Part shown: positions 43,419 through 55,352 of the stretch, in pieces
Layout of the letters: each line of letters opens with the position of its first letter
Numbering within the stretch: position 1 is the first letter of the stretch
Assembly (NCBI GenBank): GCA_916048095.2
Contig: OU696593.1
Coordinates: 3,282,001-3,346,000 of the forward strand
Source: Sacculina carcini
Taxonomy: Eukaryota; Arthropoda; Thecostraca; Sacculinidae
DNA length: 64,000 bases
Direction of reading: 5' to 3'
Translations under genes and position numbers: made by a program
The notes under the pieces: generated by a model
Told to the model about the DNA's origin: nothing
Databases searched by the model: none
The model's input: the letters and a program-made list of their open reading frames with translations, nothing else

Positions 43419-43779
43419 GAGGTGGGACAAAGGACCCAATCCTGGACAACACCCTCATTTTGGGGGAAAACTTGCGAAAAATGAATAGAGCGAAAGATGG
43501 AAAGTTCTGTTAGAGAGGTATCCGGTGATGGAGCTCAAAATTTAACCATGAAGGCTATGAGACCTGAGTAGGTTTAGTGTGTTGTGCTTGGAAACAGTTA
43601 GCAGAGTAAAACAATTTTGAAGATGCCTTTTGAGAAACTATCGCGGATGTAGAATGTTTACAAGTTTACATTGTCGGCAGTACATCAATTCTTTCTATGG
43701 GCGGCTTGATCGTAAAAGGCAATTGAGGCAGTGTTCGCCTGAGACAAGCGTTTCACTTCGTCATAATTGGTGAAATAAT
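43419..43779. other. unassigned interval
   Basis: No gene is seen. It may be decayed 3' sequence of the gypsy fragment next to it. Confidence 0.3.
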
Positions 43780-44121
43780 CTACCAGGAAGCAATATGAAT
43801 TACCATTGAAGTAATGATGTAATACCATTGATACCAGTAATACCATTGATGTACTTCATGCGTAATCATTGGTTCTGCAAGCTGACTACGACGGTATGAC
43901 AAGCACACTAGACAATTCATGTGTATGTTTTTGAATTGGGCAGTCAATCCTGGCCAAAAACATGCTTCTGTTTTTGGCGCATAATGGAAGCTGTGTCTAG
44001 CTTTGGTAGCTTTGGATTGTAATCCATATTGTGAGGAAATTTCGGAAATGGCCAATATGGTATCTGCTTTCCTGAGGAAGATGTGATCAGCGAGAGGGCC
44101 AGCCTTTTCTAACGTGTACAA
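43780..44121 (-). pseudogene. gypsy integrase zinc-binding (H2C2) fragment
   Basis: The frame encodes RHSFHYAPKTEACFWPGLTA, then FKNIHMNCLVCLSYRRSQ and AEPMITHEV. This matches the HHCC zinc-binding domain of Ty3/gypsy integrases (FWPGM, CxxC). The catalytic core is absent. Its wording differs from Gypsy-1, so it comes from another gypsy lineage. Confidence 0.72.
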
Positions 44122-44394
44122 TTACCTGATGTAGAACGGTATAATTGCTAGTGGCGATTTGATATTCCCGTTGGCGTGAGGTAGACACAGTTAAGTTTGC
44201 TGAAAAATTTATGTCTTCAACTACTTCGCTTTGAAAACAGAATGCCAAGATTGGTCGAGGACAGATTGAAAAGATTCGATGTGTTTTCGAGGAAGGGAAT
44301 GTATAAAAGAGGGTAGTAGAGACTGGTTATTTTATTATTGCAGAACTGCAAAATGAAATTATTTTGTGAGACAGTAGTATGGATCAACATTTGC

Positions 44395-45174
44395 GCACAG
44401 TTTGCAGGACTTGATGAGAGAAGCTCAGTAATGAGTCGATGGAGATACCTAAATTATTCACATTAGAAAGACTGTATTTGGGAGATGTTATGTCCATAGA
44501 GGGTGGCTGAAAGATGTTAGTTTAGACTTACTTGGTGGCACCGCGGGTGACCTGCCTTTACGGGGCCTTGTGAAAAGTGGAGCCACACGTCGTGATGGTT
44601 GGTGTTGGCGAGAGCGGCATTCGGCATACCGAAGCGACTGCACGAATGTTTGGGCGTGATGACCGTTGGCACATGGTCTACCGTCACTCTCGGGCGTAGC
44701 GGAGTAGACGACGGGCGGGTGCCCTCAGCGTTCGGCAGCTTGCTCGATAATCGTCCAACGCTCTGCTCGGCGTCAGTTGCAGAAATGCAGTGCACTACAA
44801 AACCGCCGTTTACTGCCGGTGGAGACGATGTAGCAGGCACCTCTCTCAGTACGGGTCAATTTTTGCACTCATTTTGGCGTCAACAGTCACCTTGCCCCGT
44901 GACTTGACAAACACAGCGTATGATGGTTTTGTGGCAGTGGGGAGCTGCAGTGGGCCCTGTTTCGTTTGTACGTTGTCAGCCGTTGAGTTGTTTTGGGGTG
45001 AGGCACAGCGGTGACTGACGTAGCAGTGTCAGTGCTCATACGGTTGAGCAAGTCCGATCTCAGGGAAGAGAGACGAGAATCAAATATCTCAGCCAGTCTC
45101 TTTTCAAAGAGTGACGATCGTCTGGATGAATTATAATCAGCTCGCAGAACCCGAAAACCCCGCCTGCAGATCAT
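44395..45174 (-). other. minus-strand coding-like remnants, unassigned
   Basis: Near 44395-44475 the minus strand reads VNNLGISIDSLLSFSHQV, which resembles the LINE RT motif LGxxID, so it may be a short LINE fragment. Frames at 45174-44887 and 44840-44517 are Ser/Thr/Pro-rich (SSLRSDLLNRMSTDTATS; HCISATDAEQSVGRLSSKLP) and might be one broken gag-like protein. I do not recognise the family. Confidence 0.25.
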
Positions 45175-46287
45175 ATACTGAAGAGCCTGTGCCTTTTACA
45201 GCATTGGAGACTGAATCAGTGAATCTAGCACAGGAAACATGAAAATATGCACGACAACTTTCGCATTCGATGAACGCCCCCGTTTGCAGTGAATCACCGC
45301 AAGAGATTCATGGGCAGAGACAGGCGTAGAAGTCTTCTCTAGTCTTTAACGATACGGATAACGTCGACATGGGAGGGAAGCCGACACGCAAACACATATG
45401 TGCACGAGGCGCTCAAAACACATGAATATGGGTCATACAGATGGTACCACAGTTAAAGGATATCCGAAAGGTAAAACTTCATTCGATGAATACACGAATA
45501 CGACTTATGAGCGTTAGGACAATATATTCCAAAGGGCAAGAGATATTGGAGCAATATGATTACGCTCGAATATTCGCATTTCAAGTGTATTCAGAAGTGT
45601 AGCACCAACACCACTACTATCGGAGCGCTGGGAAGGAATGCATTTCGAGTTGTGCAAAATGAGTACTTCGAGGGAAGGACGCTAATGAAAGTAGGTCCTG
45701 AAGGTAGGTTTCGGTTAGGTAGAGAACTGATATTTGATGGGTGTCGAGGAGGGAAGATACGTATGACGATTTGGTACGCTCTGATCGTCAATTTAGAAGG
45801 CCAATCAGAGGTAGGGATGAGGACGAAACGTTGGATGTAGGAATATTTTTGATGTTATCAGTGAGGACTGACGCAGAGTCAACTAGGCTATTGGCTTGAT
45901 TGTACTATATTTTAGGCTTGCAATTTCCTGTGCAAAAGACGTGTATGAAACGGTGAAGATTGAATGGTTGTTTAGGAGACCAGAATCCTTGCACCGGGCG
46001 CATTGATTATCATTTTTAATTACAGGCAAATGCATTAGCATGGGAAGAGTGCAAGCACTATTACCACCCTAAGGTGGCCCCATGTACCGGAAGCGCCCAA
46101 AAGATTCAGAGAGAAAGAGAGTTCGAAAACAAAAATTCTAGAAAGAGAGTTGGAAAAGAAAATATTAAATAAATAACAACAACAATCTGCCAGCAACTTT
46201 ATGCTCCATCGATGGCAACACGTTGTATGCGATTGGAGAGAAATGGATGCAAAACACTCAGCAAGCGGCCGCCGAATCCAATGTTTC
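45175..46287. other. unassigned interval
   Basis: About 1.1 kb. A 94-codon + strand frame at 45556-45840 has no recognisable motif. No repeat structure noted. Confidence 0.35.
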
Positions 46288-49200
46288 TCAGTTTTTACAA
46301 CAAATATGGTGGCTCACACGGTCAAATGATGCCGATAAATCCAACTGCACAATCCAGGCTTCACTGCCTTTGTCTAGCACTTGCTGGAGATCGTGCGTGA
46401 TAGTAAGCATAGCGTCAGTCGTGATGAGTTTTTTGCGGTATGCAAATTGGTTTTCCGACAGCAGATTGTTGCTCTCCGGGTACTTTGACAGTCTGGAAGA
46501 TATCAAGTGATCGAATATTTTAGACAGAATCGGCGTAATTGATATCGGCCGGTAGTTTGCAACATCAGCTGAATTGCTTCCTTTTGGTATGGGCGTGATA
46601 TTCGCAACCCACCAACAGGAGGGAAACGAACCAGTCTTCATCAAGCGCCTGAAAACAGCACTGAGCTTCGGAGCTAGAGTATCTGCCGTGTTCTTGAAAA
46701 ATAGCGGAAACATATTCAGAGGGTCTGTTCCCCCGTGGACATCAAGATCATTCATGAGGTCTGTCCTCGAGAGATTGAAGCTTTTATACTCGCTTGATTG
46801 ATGGATTCCAGCGCAGTCACCACAAGTGGCTGGGAAAGCAATGGAGTAGCAGTTACTTGCACTATGTCCGAGCTGCAGCTACCTTCTGTAGCACGATGTC
46901 TATATCCTGGAGTATAGCGGGAGTCACATCAGGTCCACGTAAACCCGATCCCCACTTATATCCGACATTTGTTCAGTATGTCCTTTCTGCCCGGCTGTTT
47001 TTGGTCCAAGTATGGTCCTGGCGGAGTTTTGTTTGTATTTCACGATAAAGTTGGTCCGATGTAGCGATTTGTTTGATCAAGCTTTGGTTATTAGATCTTC
47101 TACGCCAAATATGGCTTCATGACCACATTCAAAGCGGCATGACTTTCATTGGCGTTGTTTGTTTCGAAGGTTTTTGCCTGTCTTCTTCAATGAATACTTT
47201 CGCTTAGCAATAGCAAGCGAATTATTTGACTTTTTCAACCTAACCCGGGGTGTAATTTGATTTGAAAGAACCCATGCTTCAAGTTAAACGTGATTATTTG
47301 CCAGTGTGGGTGGTCTCCAAGGACAGTAAGTCAATCACTGAGTTTCATTAAACGCACAGCAGTGTTAGAGATTCGGCGTGAGCGGTCTCAGGTCAAATAT
47401 AATGTGTGCGGAGTCGTCCGGCTTTTGAATGGTAAAAGCTTTGTATACTAGTCCGTTACGGTTAGTTGTAGGCCGGATGCGATTATGTTTGGACAAGATG
47501 CGTTATGGGATTGTCTGTGTTGTGTGGGCTTAGTAGGCAGACATATCATTCATGTGGGCTTAGGTATGAGTGTAAGAACTGCGATTGTGAGCATATTTCT
47601 ACTCTTGGGGGTAATGTGATTGGAGTGGCAACCGAAGCAGGTTTAGGAAGTCTGGCAGCGATGATTGGCCTAGCGTGTGGAGTGCTGTGTTTTGTGGACG
47701 CAGACATGGCAGAAGAGATGCTGGGTCATCCGGCGGAATGGATGGAAAGGAATTGAGATATCTGTCCGGCCGTTCATGCCGCGTAGAAGTTGCCGTGGTG
47801 ATGTGTTCAAACCAGGTTACAGACATGATTGAGTCTTCCACAGGGTCAATGGTTTTTGGTTTTGCAGGGCTTGTGTTGACGATACACCACATGGTAATTG
47901 GAGGTATGTGCATAGATATTCATATAGCGACCAAGCAAACGTTGAATTCAGCTTATATAGGGTGTACATGCTGTACATTAAACCAATGAGTGTTCTATCA
48001 GACAGGAGTGCATTCAATTAATATGTGCGTGCGAGGGGATCTTGTGTGCTGGTAGGACCGTGAGTAGGAAACGTCAGGTCATGCCTCAAGGTCGGTTCAT
48101 TTCATGAATCGCGCCGTCGATCTGCTCGGCTATGCAGCAGTGTCATGCCTATCGTAGTGATGTGGGCATTGGGGTGGTCGAAGTGAGTATGTGGCGAGGT
48201 AGATATCGCGTGGTGGTCTGTCTCTGGCGATTGTCAAAACCAGATTGACGCTACTTCGTTGGCGAGCCAACGTCTGTCCGCCACCGAGTGCAGGTGTTGT
48301 TGTTTCCGCTTAGCGAGATGGGGCGTCCCCCAATTTGATGGAAGTTGGAACATATGTTTGTTGGCCTGTCGATGATGTTGAAAGAAGTGTTGTTATGACC
48401 GGGAACTGATCGCTTGAGTTGAAAGAGTCTTCACAGTGCTATTGTAGAGCTGGAGCAGACAGGAAGAGCAGTTAGGTTAGGAAGTTAGGAAGCGCAGTTA
48501 GGAAGAGCAGTCAGTTACCCGACCGGTTAGAAGCTCTAGAAGGGTTTGATTTGGACGAATATATCTATTGCAGATGGTTATTGTACGATTGAGGATGTTA
48601 ACTTAAACAGAAATAACTTGAATAGGACTATTCAGGGATAAGCTATGATGTGGAAACAAAGATTACTCAAGAATGAAAGCACCACTCTTACGCCGGGAAG
48701 CCTCACCAGATAGATTATGAGATTAATCGTGGCTGTGCATGATATTGATGTCGTGTTCCAGGAAATGGATTTCTTGTAGACATACTTCAATAGGAAGTGT
48801 TGTAAAAGAGTATACAATAGTCCGTCATGCTTGTTCAAAGGACTTCTACACTTCCATCGATAGATTAGTGGTGCCAAAAAAGGATGTGGAGTTTATTGAG
48901 TGATGAAAATGCTGAAAGATGTTACGTTAGTTTTTGACAGATGGGTGTTTTGTCGCCTGTAAGCTTTACTTTTCCGATTTTTGATTGATTCGGAGGTGTC
49001 AAATACTTCGAAACATATGCATGCTCAGGTTGACGAGTTGTCCGAATTTGAGTGGCGTTAGTGGCCTCACCGGTAGATTAAATTAATGTAGTTGAACAAG
49101 GATATTTGGATTTTTTCTCGACGGATGTGTTGGGTTTCGAGCTGACATTGGTGTTGTCAGTTTGATGTTCGGTCGATTAGTCTTCGTTGATGTTGGCAGT

Positions 49201-49660
49201 CGGTGTTATTTGATCAATGGGAGTAATGGAGACTACCTGAGAGTTGTTTGTCTGCGCTGCAATTACTGAAATTAGTTTACAATACCGCTCAATGGCGCGT
49301 CTTCGGCCTACAGATCTGCATTTTCTGACTCAGTTGTTGTGGGACTCGTGACTGTGACTGGAGCAGACTAAGTAATACCAGCGAATTTTTTTACGATAAT
49401 TCTCTTCGCCATGGTATATGTATTTTTCACGATGCACATTGGTAGTTGTTTTGCACATTGTTCAGACGTTTAATGATCACCTCCTCCACAGTTGACGCAA
49501 TACGGAGTGTATTCGCTACTGTGTGGATAATTGTCGCACTGTATCCGCACTTTAGGTCTTTTACAGAAAGTGTCTAGATGCCAAATTTTACCGCAGTTTG
49601 GGCTTTTCTGGGCTTTTTCTGCTTTTTCTGGGCAGCCAAGGTTCAACTTCGTGCCACACG
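46288..49660 (-). mobile_element. LINE E, strongly decayed I/Jockey-type LINE
   Basis: Three minus-strand landmarks occur in the right order. Two CCHC-like knuckles lie near 49610-49455 (NCGKIWHLDTFC and CVNCGGGDH with a stop, then SEQC). An endonuclease-like LQEIHFLEHDINIMHSHD lies near 48790. An RT frame at 46755-46288 has FPSCWWVANITPIPKGSNSA, VANYRPISITPILSKIFDHL and AWIVQLDLSASFDRVSHH (catalytic Asp). A linker helix (NNSLAIAKRKYSLKKTGK) lies near 47220. Stops and frameshifts are dense. The RT fragment is certain; its unity with the upstream parts is inferred. Confidence 0.55.
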
Positions 49661-50292
49661 CGGTCTAATTTAAACCCATTAGGATCAAGAGTTTGGGATA
49701 TCAGGGAAAAAAATGGGTGATGTTGGTGATGGCCGGCGCACCTGCGTGATACCTAGTGCAGACATCTACTCTTCTAGTTGTTTGCAGCACGTCGGCTTGA
49801 GGCCTGGAGCGAATATGTTGCCTTTCGAGGAGTTCGGCACATTGTGCGCTTTAAGTTACAATTTGGCATTGCCAGAGATGCAAACACTTTTCTTTCGCGT
49901 TTTTTTGGAAAAACATGTTTTAGGGGTTTTATGCTTTGTTTTTTTGCTTCGTCTTAATTTTCCTCGATATTGTATTTTAACATATAAAGACTCGCGATGA
50001 ATTCAAATAATATGTCCCTTTATATATACTATTTAGAAATTAATTAAAAATACTACAATAAATTGAAACGCACTTGCACGTTGACCGTTATAGTTATGCT
50101 ACAGTAGTTTAACCCTGTATAAGAAGTATGCGCGTCGATTGGTTGGGTATCGTGCAAAATTTCTCTCCTATGTTTACTAATTACATATATTATTTGGATA
50201 CAATATTTGTTCACACAAACAATATTTTTATTATATTACAATATATAATCGACTTAAAACACAGGAACAAACAAGACATACAAACAGAATAA
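49661..50292. other. unassigned interval
   Basis: AT-rich. The + strand frame 49713-50000 has a hydrophobic C-terminal part but no family resemblance. Confidence 0.35.
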
Positions 50293-50822
50293 CATGTACC
50301 CCAATACAGCAGCACTTTGCGAGAATATTCCGCGGCTGCACAATGGTGTCGGTGTAGCAGTTGCTGATCCTCTTCAGAATCTATTAAACTTTCATAATCA
50401 TCTCACTCTGAAGAGGACTCAAGTAAGAATTGAGGGGCACTGCTTGCTGTTGAGGGCCGTGGCTCAGGCTCGGAATGGCTGGCGTCATCGGCGTCACCCA
50501 GTGCCAGATATTGCTAGATAAACACCAGTTTGGTAGTTTGGCGATTCCTTCTAGCAGAATGAACCAAAGCATGTATGCTGAAGGATCGCTCACCAGATGC
50601 GCTGGATGGAGGCAGCTTCAGAATACCGGATGCAATGCGCGATTGCTGAGTAGATCTGCATGTTCCATTCCACCAACTATCCGGCGAGGTTTTGTTGAGA
50701 GCAGTCCATATTAATTGTTTGGCGAATAGTGTGGTTTTAGACTTGAAATCTGTCAGTTCAGCCACAATTTGAGAGGAATCCACATCGTGCCGCTGAGTGG
50801 CAATTTCGTGAATTTCCTCCAT
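50293..50822 (-). pseudogene. hAT transposase C-terminal fragment (second hAT lineage)
   Basis: The minus strand encodes SPDSWWNGTCRSTQQSRIAS, then KLPPSSASGERSFSIHALVH and ARRNRQTTKLVFI. This is the hAT dimerisation motif (L-P-x-S-S-A-x-x-E-R-x-F-S...N-R-L-T-x-x-x-x-x-K-L). An acidic Ser-rich tail follows to about 50293. The sequence differs clearly from the hAT domain at 10031-10258. No inverted repeats or target duplication were found. Confidence 0.75.
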
Positions 50823-52900
50823 CGCATCAATGAAAACAGTGTTGATAAAGCGAACAATGAAATATCAGTATACCAGACTTGATTAAGGCAAACTAAAATA
50901 AGTGATTGTAAGTGAGTGATAATTAAGTGGAACAACATTGGAACCATAAAATTGGATTGTAGATATAATTTGTGGATAATGCAAACAAAATGTGGGGGGA
51001 TAATGCAAATATTTGACTGGATGATGCATAGTGTGATAGTATATCTTCAAAATAATTGATGCACAGATTTGCACTGAATATGAATGCACTGATGCACTCT
51101 GATTTATGAATATGATGCTTGGTCAAACATTAATATGACCATATGCGATACGACTTTAATAAACACTGGACGATCAAATGGTGTTGTTGCGAGAATACAG
51201 AGCTATGATTTGAAATGGGCTAGGCATATATCAATATATTGGGTGTCAGCATCACATATTCTGAATATTGAAGAATGTGATTGACATCTATGTTTCTGAT
51301 AATACCACCAAGCCGAATCTGACCTGCAAGTTTGTTGATTTACTGTCAGAAAATTACAATCAACTACAAAGTGAGTGCAATGGAGATGCTCAAATAGATA
51401 TGGATAAATACTCCGATTTAAAGATGATTTCAATTTCCTGTATGAACTATGCCGAATATTCCAGCATTCCAAAACCATGCTTCATTTTCCTTTTTTAGAT
51501 GGTGGATACGGACTTCGCTAACAAGCGGCGCTCGCTGAAATTCCAGTGTTATCTACCCTTTCATTGCATATTTCCTCATTCCATCGTGAATGCTGGAACA
51601 CTCGCTTAGTTTCATTGCTGGCACGAAGCATGGCTTGCCCATGTATCAATATATGAACTCCCAGAATGATTTGTCTCTCAGGAGAGACTCAAATGATGCC
51701 TGAAAGAGCGGAGAGGAAACAGCATAATCAATGTCTATATTGGTTAATTTTGTAATTTTGTAAATGCTGTAATTTTGGTTATAGCTGACCATTTTCTCAA
51801 ATCATTGGTCCGTTTGATCACATATGGAAGATATCCTACTATCAGACCTGCCAAAAGTCCCTTTCAATACACCACTAGATTCAATCTTTACCCGAACCTT
51901 GCTGGTATTAAAGATTTATCTCCCCCTGGAAAAGCACCAGACCCATTCAACCCCAGGATCAATCTGGCATTCAAACCGATCCAGTAAGTCGATGATTCAG
52001 TATGATTATATTCTAGGGTAAGGGTTGGGAAATAACCTTTAATGGATTCCGGTCCAAAAATCTCCACTAATTCAACATATCGATACAATGATATGAAATC
52101 AAATTGAAACCCTTGCTGGTGGGACAAGTGAGATGTCATCCACCGGTCTCAAGCAGAACAAGCATGCTATCTTGTGGAGCACCTTCCCTTTGATCTGTCG
52201 TTAATGGGTAAGAACCCATTGAGAGACCATGATCAGTGCCTGATACATGAAGGTGAAGTTTGTATCCTTCTTTTTGCTTTTCAGGAGGTGATCTGTTGTA
52301 GTTGTCCTTTGTGTCAACTCATTGAAGCTTATGGACGAGAACCCTCTTGTCTCCTGGCGTGTGGACCTAAGTCTATGATGTGCACAAGATGTTCTAGAAG
52401 GGACTCCGTTAATGAAAGACAAGCCGTATGACCTACCTGTGATTGATTCCACGTTCTTGGGCATCGCAGAGACTAGTGGATAATCTTCAGGGATGAACCA
52501 GTTAATGGCTGATCTCAAAGCAAGTCCCTTCACAACGGGGTCATCAGGTGCCTGGGCTTCGAATGAGTCATCTCATTTTAACCATACATGTGTACTGTTC
52601 CGAATGCCATTTAGTTTCTCAACAGTCTCAGTTTGATTTATTAGAATACTGACCAAGATGTATTGATGAAGTCTCAGAAATTCTTCATATGATTTGTCAA
52701 TAGACTTCAATACATACCATAATTCTTCAATATCCCGAGATGCATTCATGAGCTCAGAAAATCTGCCACATTTTTACAAGTCACATGTCAAATACTTGCG
52801 AAAGCTGATGCCGCAGCTTGGGGTCTTCTGTGACGTCGTCCCAGCCGATGTAAGTGCGCTGACACGTCGCTTGAGCCAGGCGGTTGTGGGGCGCAGCTAG
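50823..52900. other. unassigned interval
   Basis: About 2 kb without a gene I can support. Frames at 51268-51498 (+), 51888-52139 (-) and 52201-52533 (-) look less random than average, but none contains a recognised motif and they lie on both strands. Confidence 0.3.
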
Positions 52901-54725
52901 TCACACAGAGGTATGCGCCACGGCACGACTACACCACGCGAACAGCGACCTGCGTGTGAGTTTTGCGGGTGGCGCGTCAACCGGCTGGTTCCGATGCCAT
53001 GTCATTTCATGGTCCACGTAGCGCACACGCAGGCCGAGCATTCGAGCACCAGATTCAGCGGACACCCGCGCGGGCTGTTTGGATTCAAGCCCGAATGCTT
53101 GGAAATGTGCTATCATCCGCCCAGCTGACAGAACGTCTTCATTTACGAGCAAATCGTCTACGAAAGGAAGTAAGGCCTCCTCAATGGTTGGATTTTGCGC
53201 CAGTACAGCGCGCACCACGGCTTGCATTATGGTAGGCGCCACATACAATCCTAGACCCAGTCGTGTCAGGCAGTACCGTCGTCCACGCAATACCACCGTC
53301 TGGTAAGCCCACAGCTTGGGATCAACGTGCGGTTGCAGGTATGCCCGGCGCAGGTCAACAACAGCTGTATTGGCACCGTGACGGCGCAACTTACGCAGCT
53401 GTTCGGCACGAACCTCTGAGTCGGCGGTGTGCGCGCTTAAATGACCATTGAGCTCGCGTAAGTCCATTACAGGGCGTACTCGATCACGGCCTTTCTGTCA
53501 AGCAACCATCAATGGCACCAGACCACGCGCCTTCCCGTGTTGTACTGTATCATGAGGCACCAACCAGCCCTTCTGTATCCAGCCTGACAATTCAGCATTA
53601 TATTCTGACCGCACAGACTTAGGCACGTGGTGCTGCACAGTGCGCGTCTGCAGACAATCAGGCCCATCTGCGCGTGCCCACTTCCACTTCACATGCTACC
53701 GATGCAAGTTTGGGTCAAAAACGGCCTGACCATCAGGAGCGTCCACACTAATGTCACTGGGCGCTCGCTCTGCAGCCCCACAAAACGGCACCTCGAATGG
53801 GGATCGCACCGCAATTCCGCCCAACGCTTGAATGCCCGGCATGCTCAGAATCACGTCAAAGCCCAGAGGAGGACGTGGCATCACCAACACTAACAATTAC
53901 ATCGTCTATCCCTGTGGCGACAATACCTGTATTCGCCCACACCCTCACAACATAACCGCGTTTCTCCCAGAGTGGCCAGAGACACCGGCCGTTTTTCCCA
54001 GCTGGCGCAGCAAGCAGTGTGTACGATATTATCAGTGCAGCCAGTGTCCACCAGAACACGACACTGCCGCCCATCGACGATTAACTGTACAATCGGCAAA
54101 GCACCGTTCAATGTCGCGGAGAGGATGCCGGTGCTGACGCTGCCCCTCCGCTGGCGTTTCCCGGACACGGATGCCAGGTTTCTTGTACTACCGCACTTCC
54201 AGCAGAAACGTCGTTGCAGGGAACCACCAGCACGCGGACAGTCCTGCAAAGACCCTGGTGTCTGCACCGGCGCATGTGCAGGCCGACCACACGGACGAGC
54301 TAGTGCAGGAGTAGCAGCAGCAGCGGCGGTCATGCGCTCGTCGCTGAGAACGACGCGAGCACGGCAGACTACGTCCGCCAGAACCAGGTCTTCGGCTCTT
54401 GATCCAGCACGAATAGTTTGGCGGACGCTATCGGGAAGGCCGGACACAAAAGCGCAAGTCAACGTGCCTTCTGGCACACCACCAAACAGTGTGGACAGGC
54501 GACGCAACTCTGCCAGAAAAACATCCACTGATTCCCCAGTGCGCAAGCGTTGCCCGGAAAAGCGTCGTATACCGCAAATCTGTCTAGCGCAAAATCAGCA
54601 TACAGGCGCGACTTGATTGCGTCCAGGCTGCCGCGGCAATCGGCTGGCATCTCAGAACAAATTGCAAAAGCCCCCCCCCCCCCGCCCCCGATCAGCCGCA
54701 GCGGCAGCAAGGCAACAGTAGGCAC
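52901..54725 (-). mobile_element. Gypsy-2, GC-rich gypsy gag-pol fragment without LTRs
   Basis: On the minus strand the order is gag end, protease, linker and RT. The frame 54546-53890 starts with a gag-like helix region (VDVFLAELRRLSTLFGGVPE) and has one degraded knuckle (CWKCGSTRNL) and the protease active site CRVLVDTGCTDNIV. The frame 53896-53696 has GFDVILSMPGIQALGGIAV. RT (53467-52901) has MDLRELNGHLSAHTADSEVR, AVVDLRRAYLQPHV, YCLTRLGLGLYVAPTIMQ and LLPFVDDLLVNEDV (FVDD). Gag begins near 54690 beside a C-run. RNase H, integrase and LTRs are absent. It is notably more GC-rich than its surroundings and than Gypsy-1. Confidence 0.85.
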
Positions 54726-54828
54726 CTCTCACAGCGGACACACCTCGGCACGTGTCAGCCACTCAACCACGTCACCATCGCCGTTAAATTCGGGTATCAG
54801 ACGTGCGTCAAACACAGATTGGTTCTAT

Positions 54829-55094
54829 GCAGGTATTCAAATACAGATTGGATTTATGTCGGCCAGTGGTGTGGGTTGTGCGTTTGTAAGTGGAGGTACG
54901 TGCCGCTCGACCACGCTGCCACCGAGTGCCTCCATTTACACGGCTGAACTTTACGCTATCCTGCTTGCCCTGGTTTTTATTCGATCATCTTCATTTTCTT
55001 TGTTTTTAGTTTCATCGGAATCCCTTAGTGCTTTAAATTCATTATCGTCGTTCTCGCTCCATCCTCTTATACAGAGGATTTTTATCTCTCTTAA
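54829..55094 (+). pseudogene. LINE F RNase H domain, first half
   Basis: The frame reads SASGVGCAFVSGGTCRSTTL, then ASIYTAELYAILLALVFI and LVSSESLSALNSLSSF. This is the RNase H domain found at the C-terminus of I/Jockey-type LINE proteins (TAELxAI with the catalytic Glu, and SSDSxSAL with the Asp here changed to Glu). It stops at the TTAA site of the piggyBac element; the second half is at 57610-57810. Confidence 0.78.
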
Positions 55095-55225
55095 CTCATT
55101 AATACCGATAATTACTGGATAACACCTGAAATTCAAATTTACATGAAAATGATTTATTTAGATCCCATTTATCGTATTAAAAGGAGAAATAATTATATTT
55201 ATCAATATATTCTGAAATAGAAGCT

Positions 55226-55241
55226 GGCAAGTATACTTGCC
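55226..55241. repeat. 16-bp palindrome near the left end of the piggyBac element
   Basis: GGCAAGTATACTTGCC, a perfect palindrome. Followed by AACCGGCAATAACA, which is repeated in modified form after the copy at 57553. Confidence 0.92.
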
Positions 55242-55352
55242 AACCGGCAATAACATAAAGAAATAGGGCAAACAATAAATAACTAAAAACTAATGGAAAA
55301 TTTCCAAATTTCACATCATTTGACCATTATAATATTAATTTTGTGTGTGAAA

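Noticed and set aside
51203-52533. Minus- and plus-strand frames in 51-52.5 kb as host exons
   Set aside because: No recognised motif, no consistent strand and no splice pattern. Left as unassigned.
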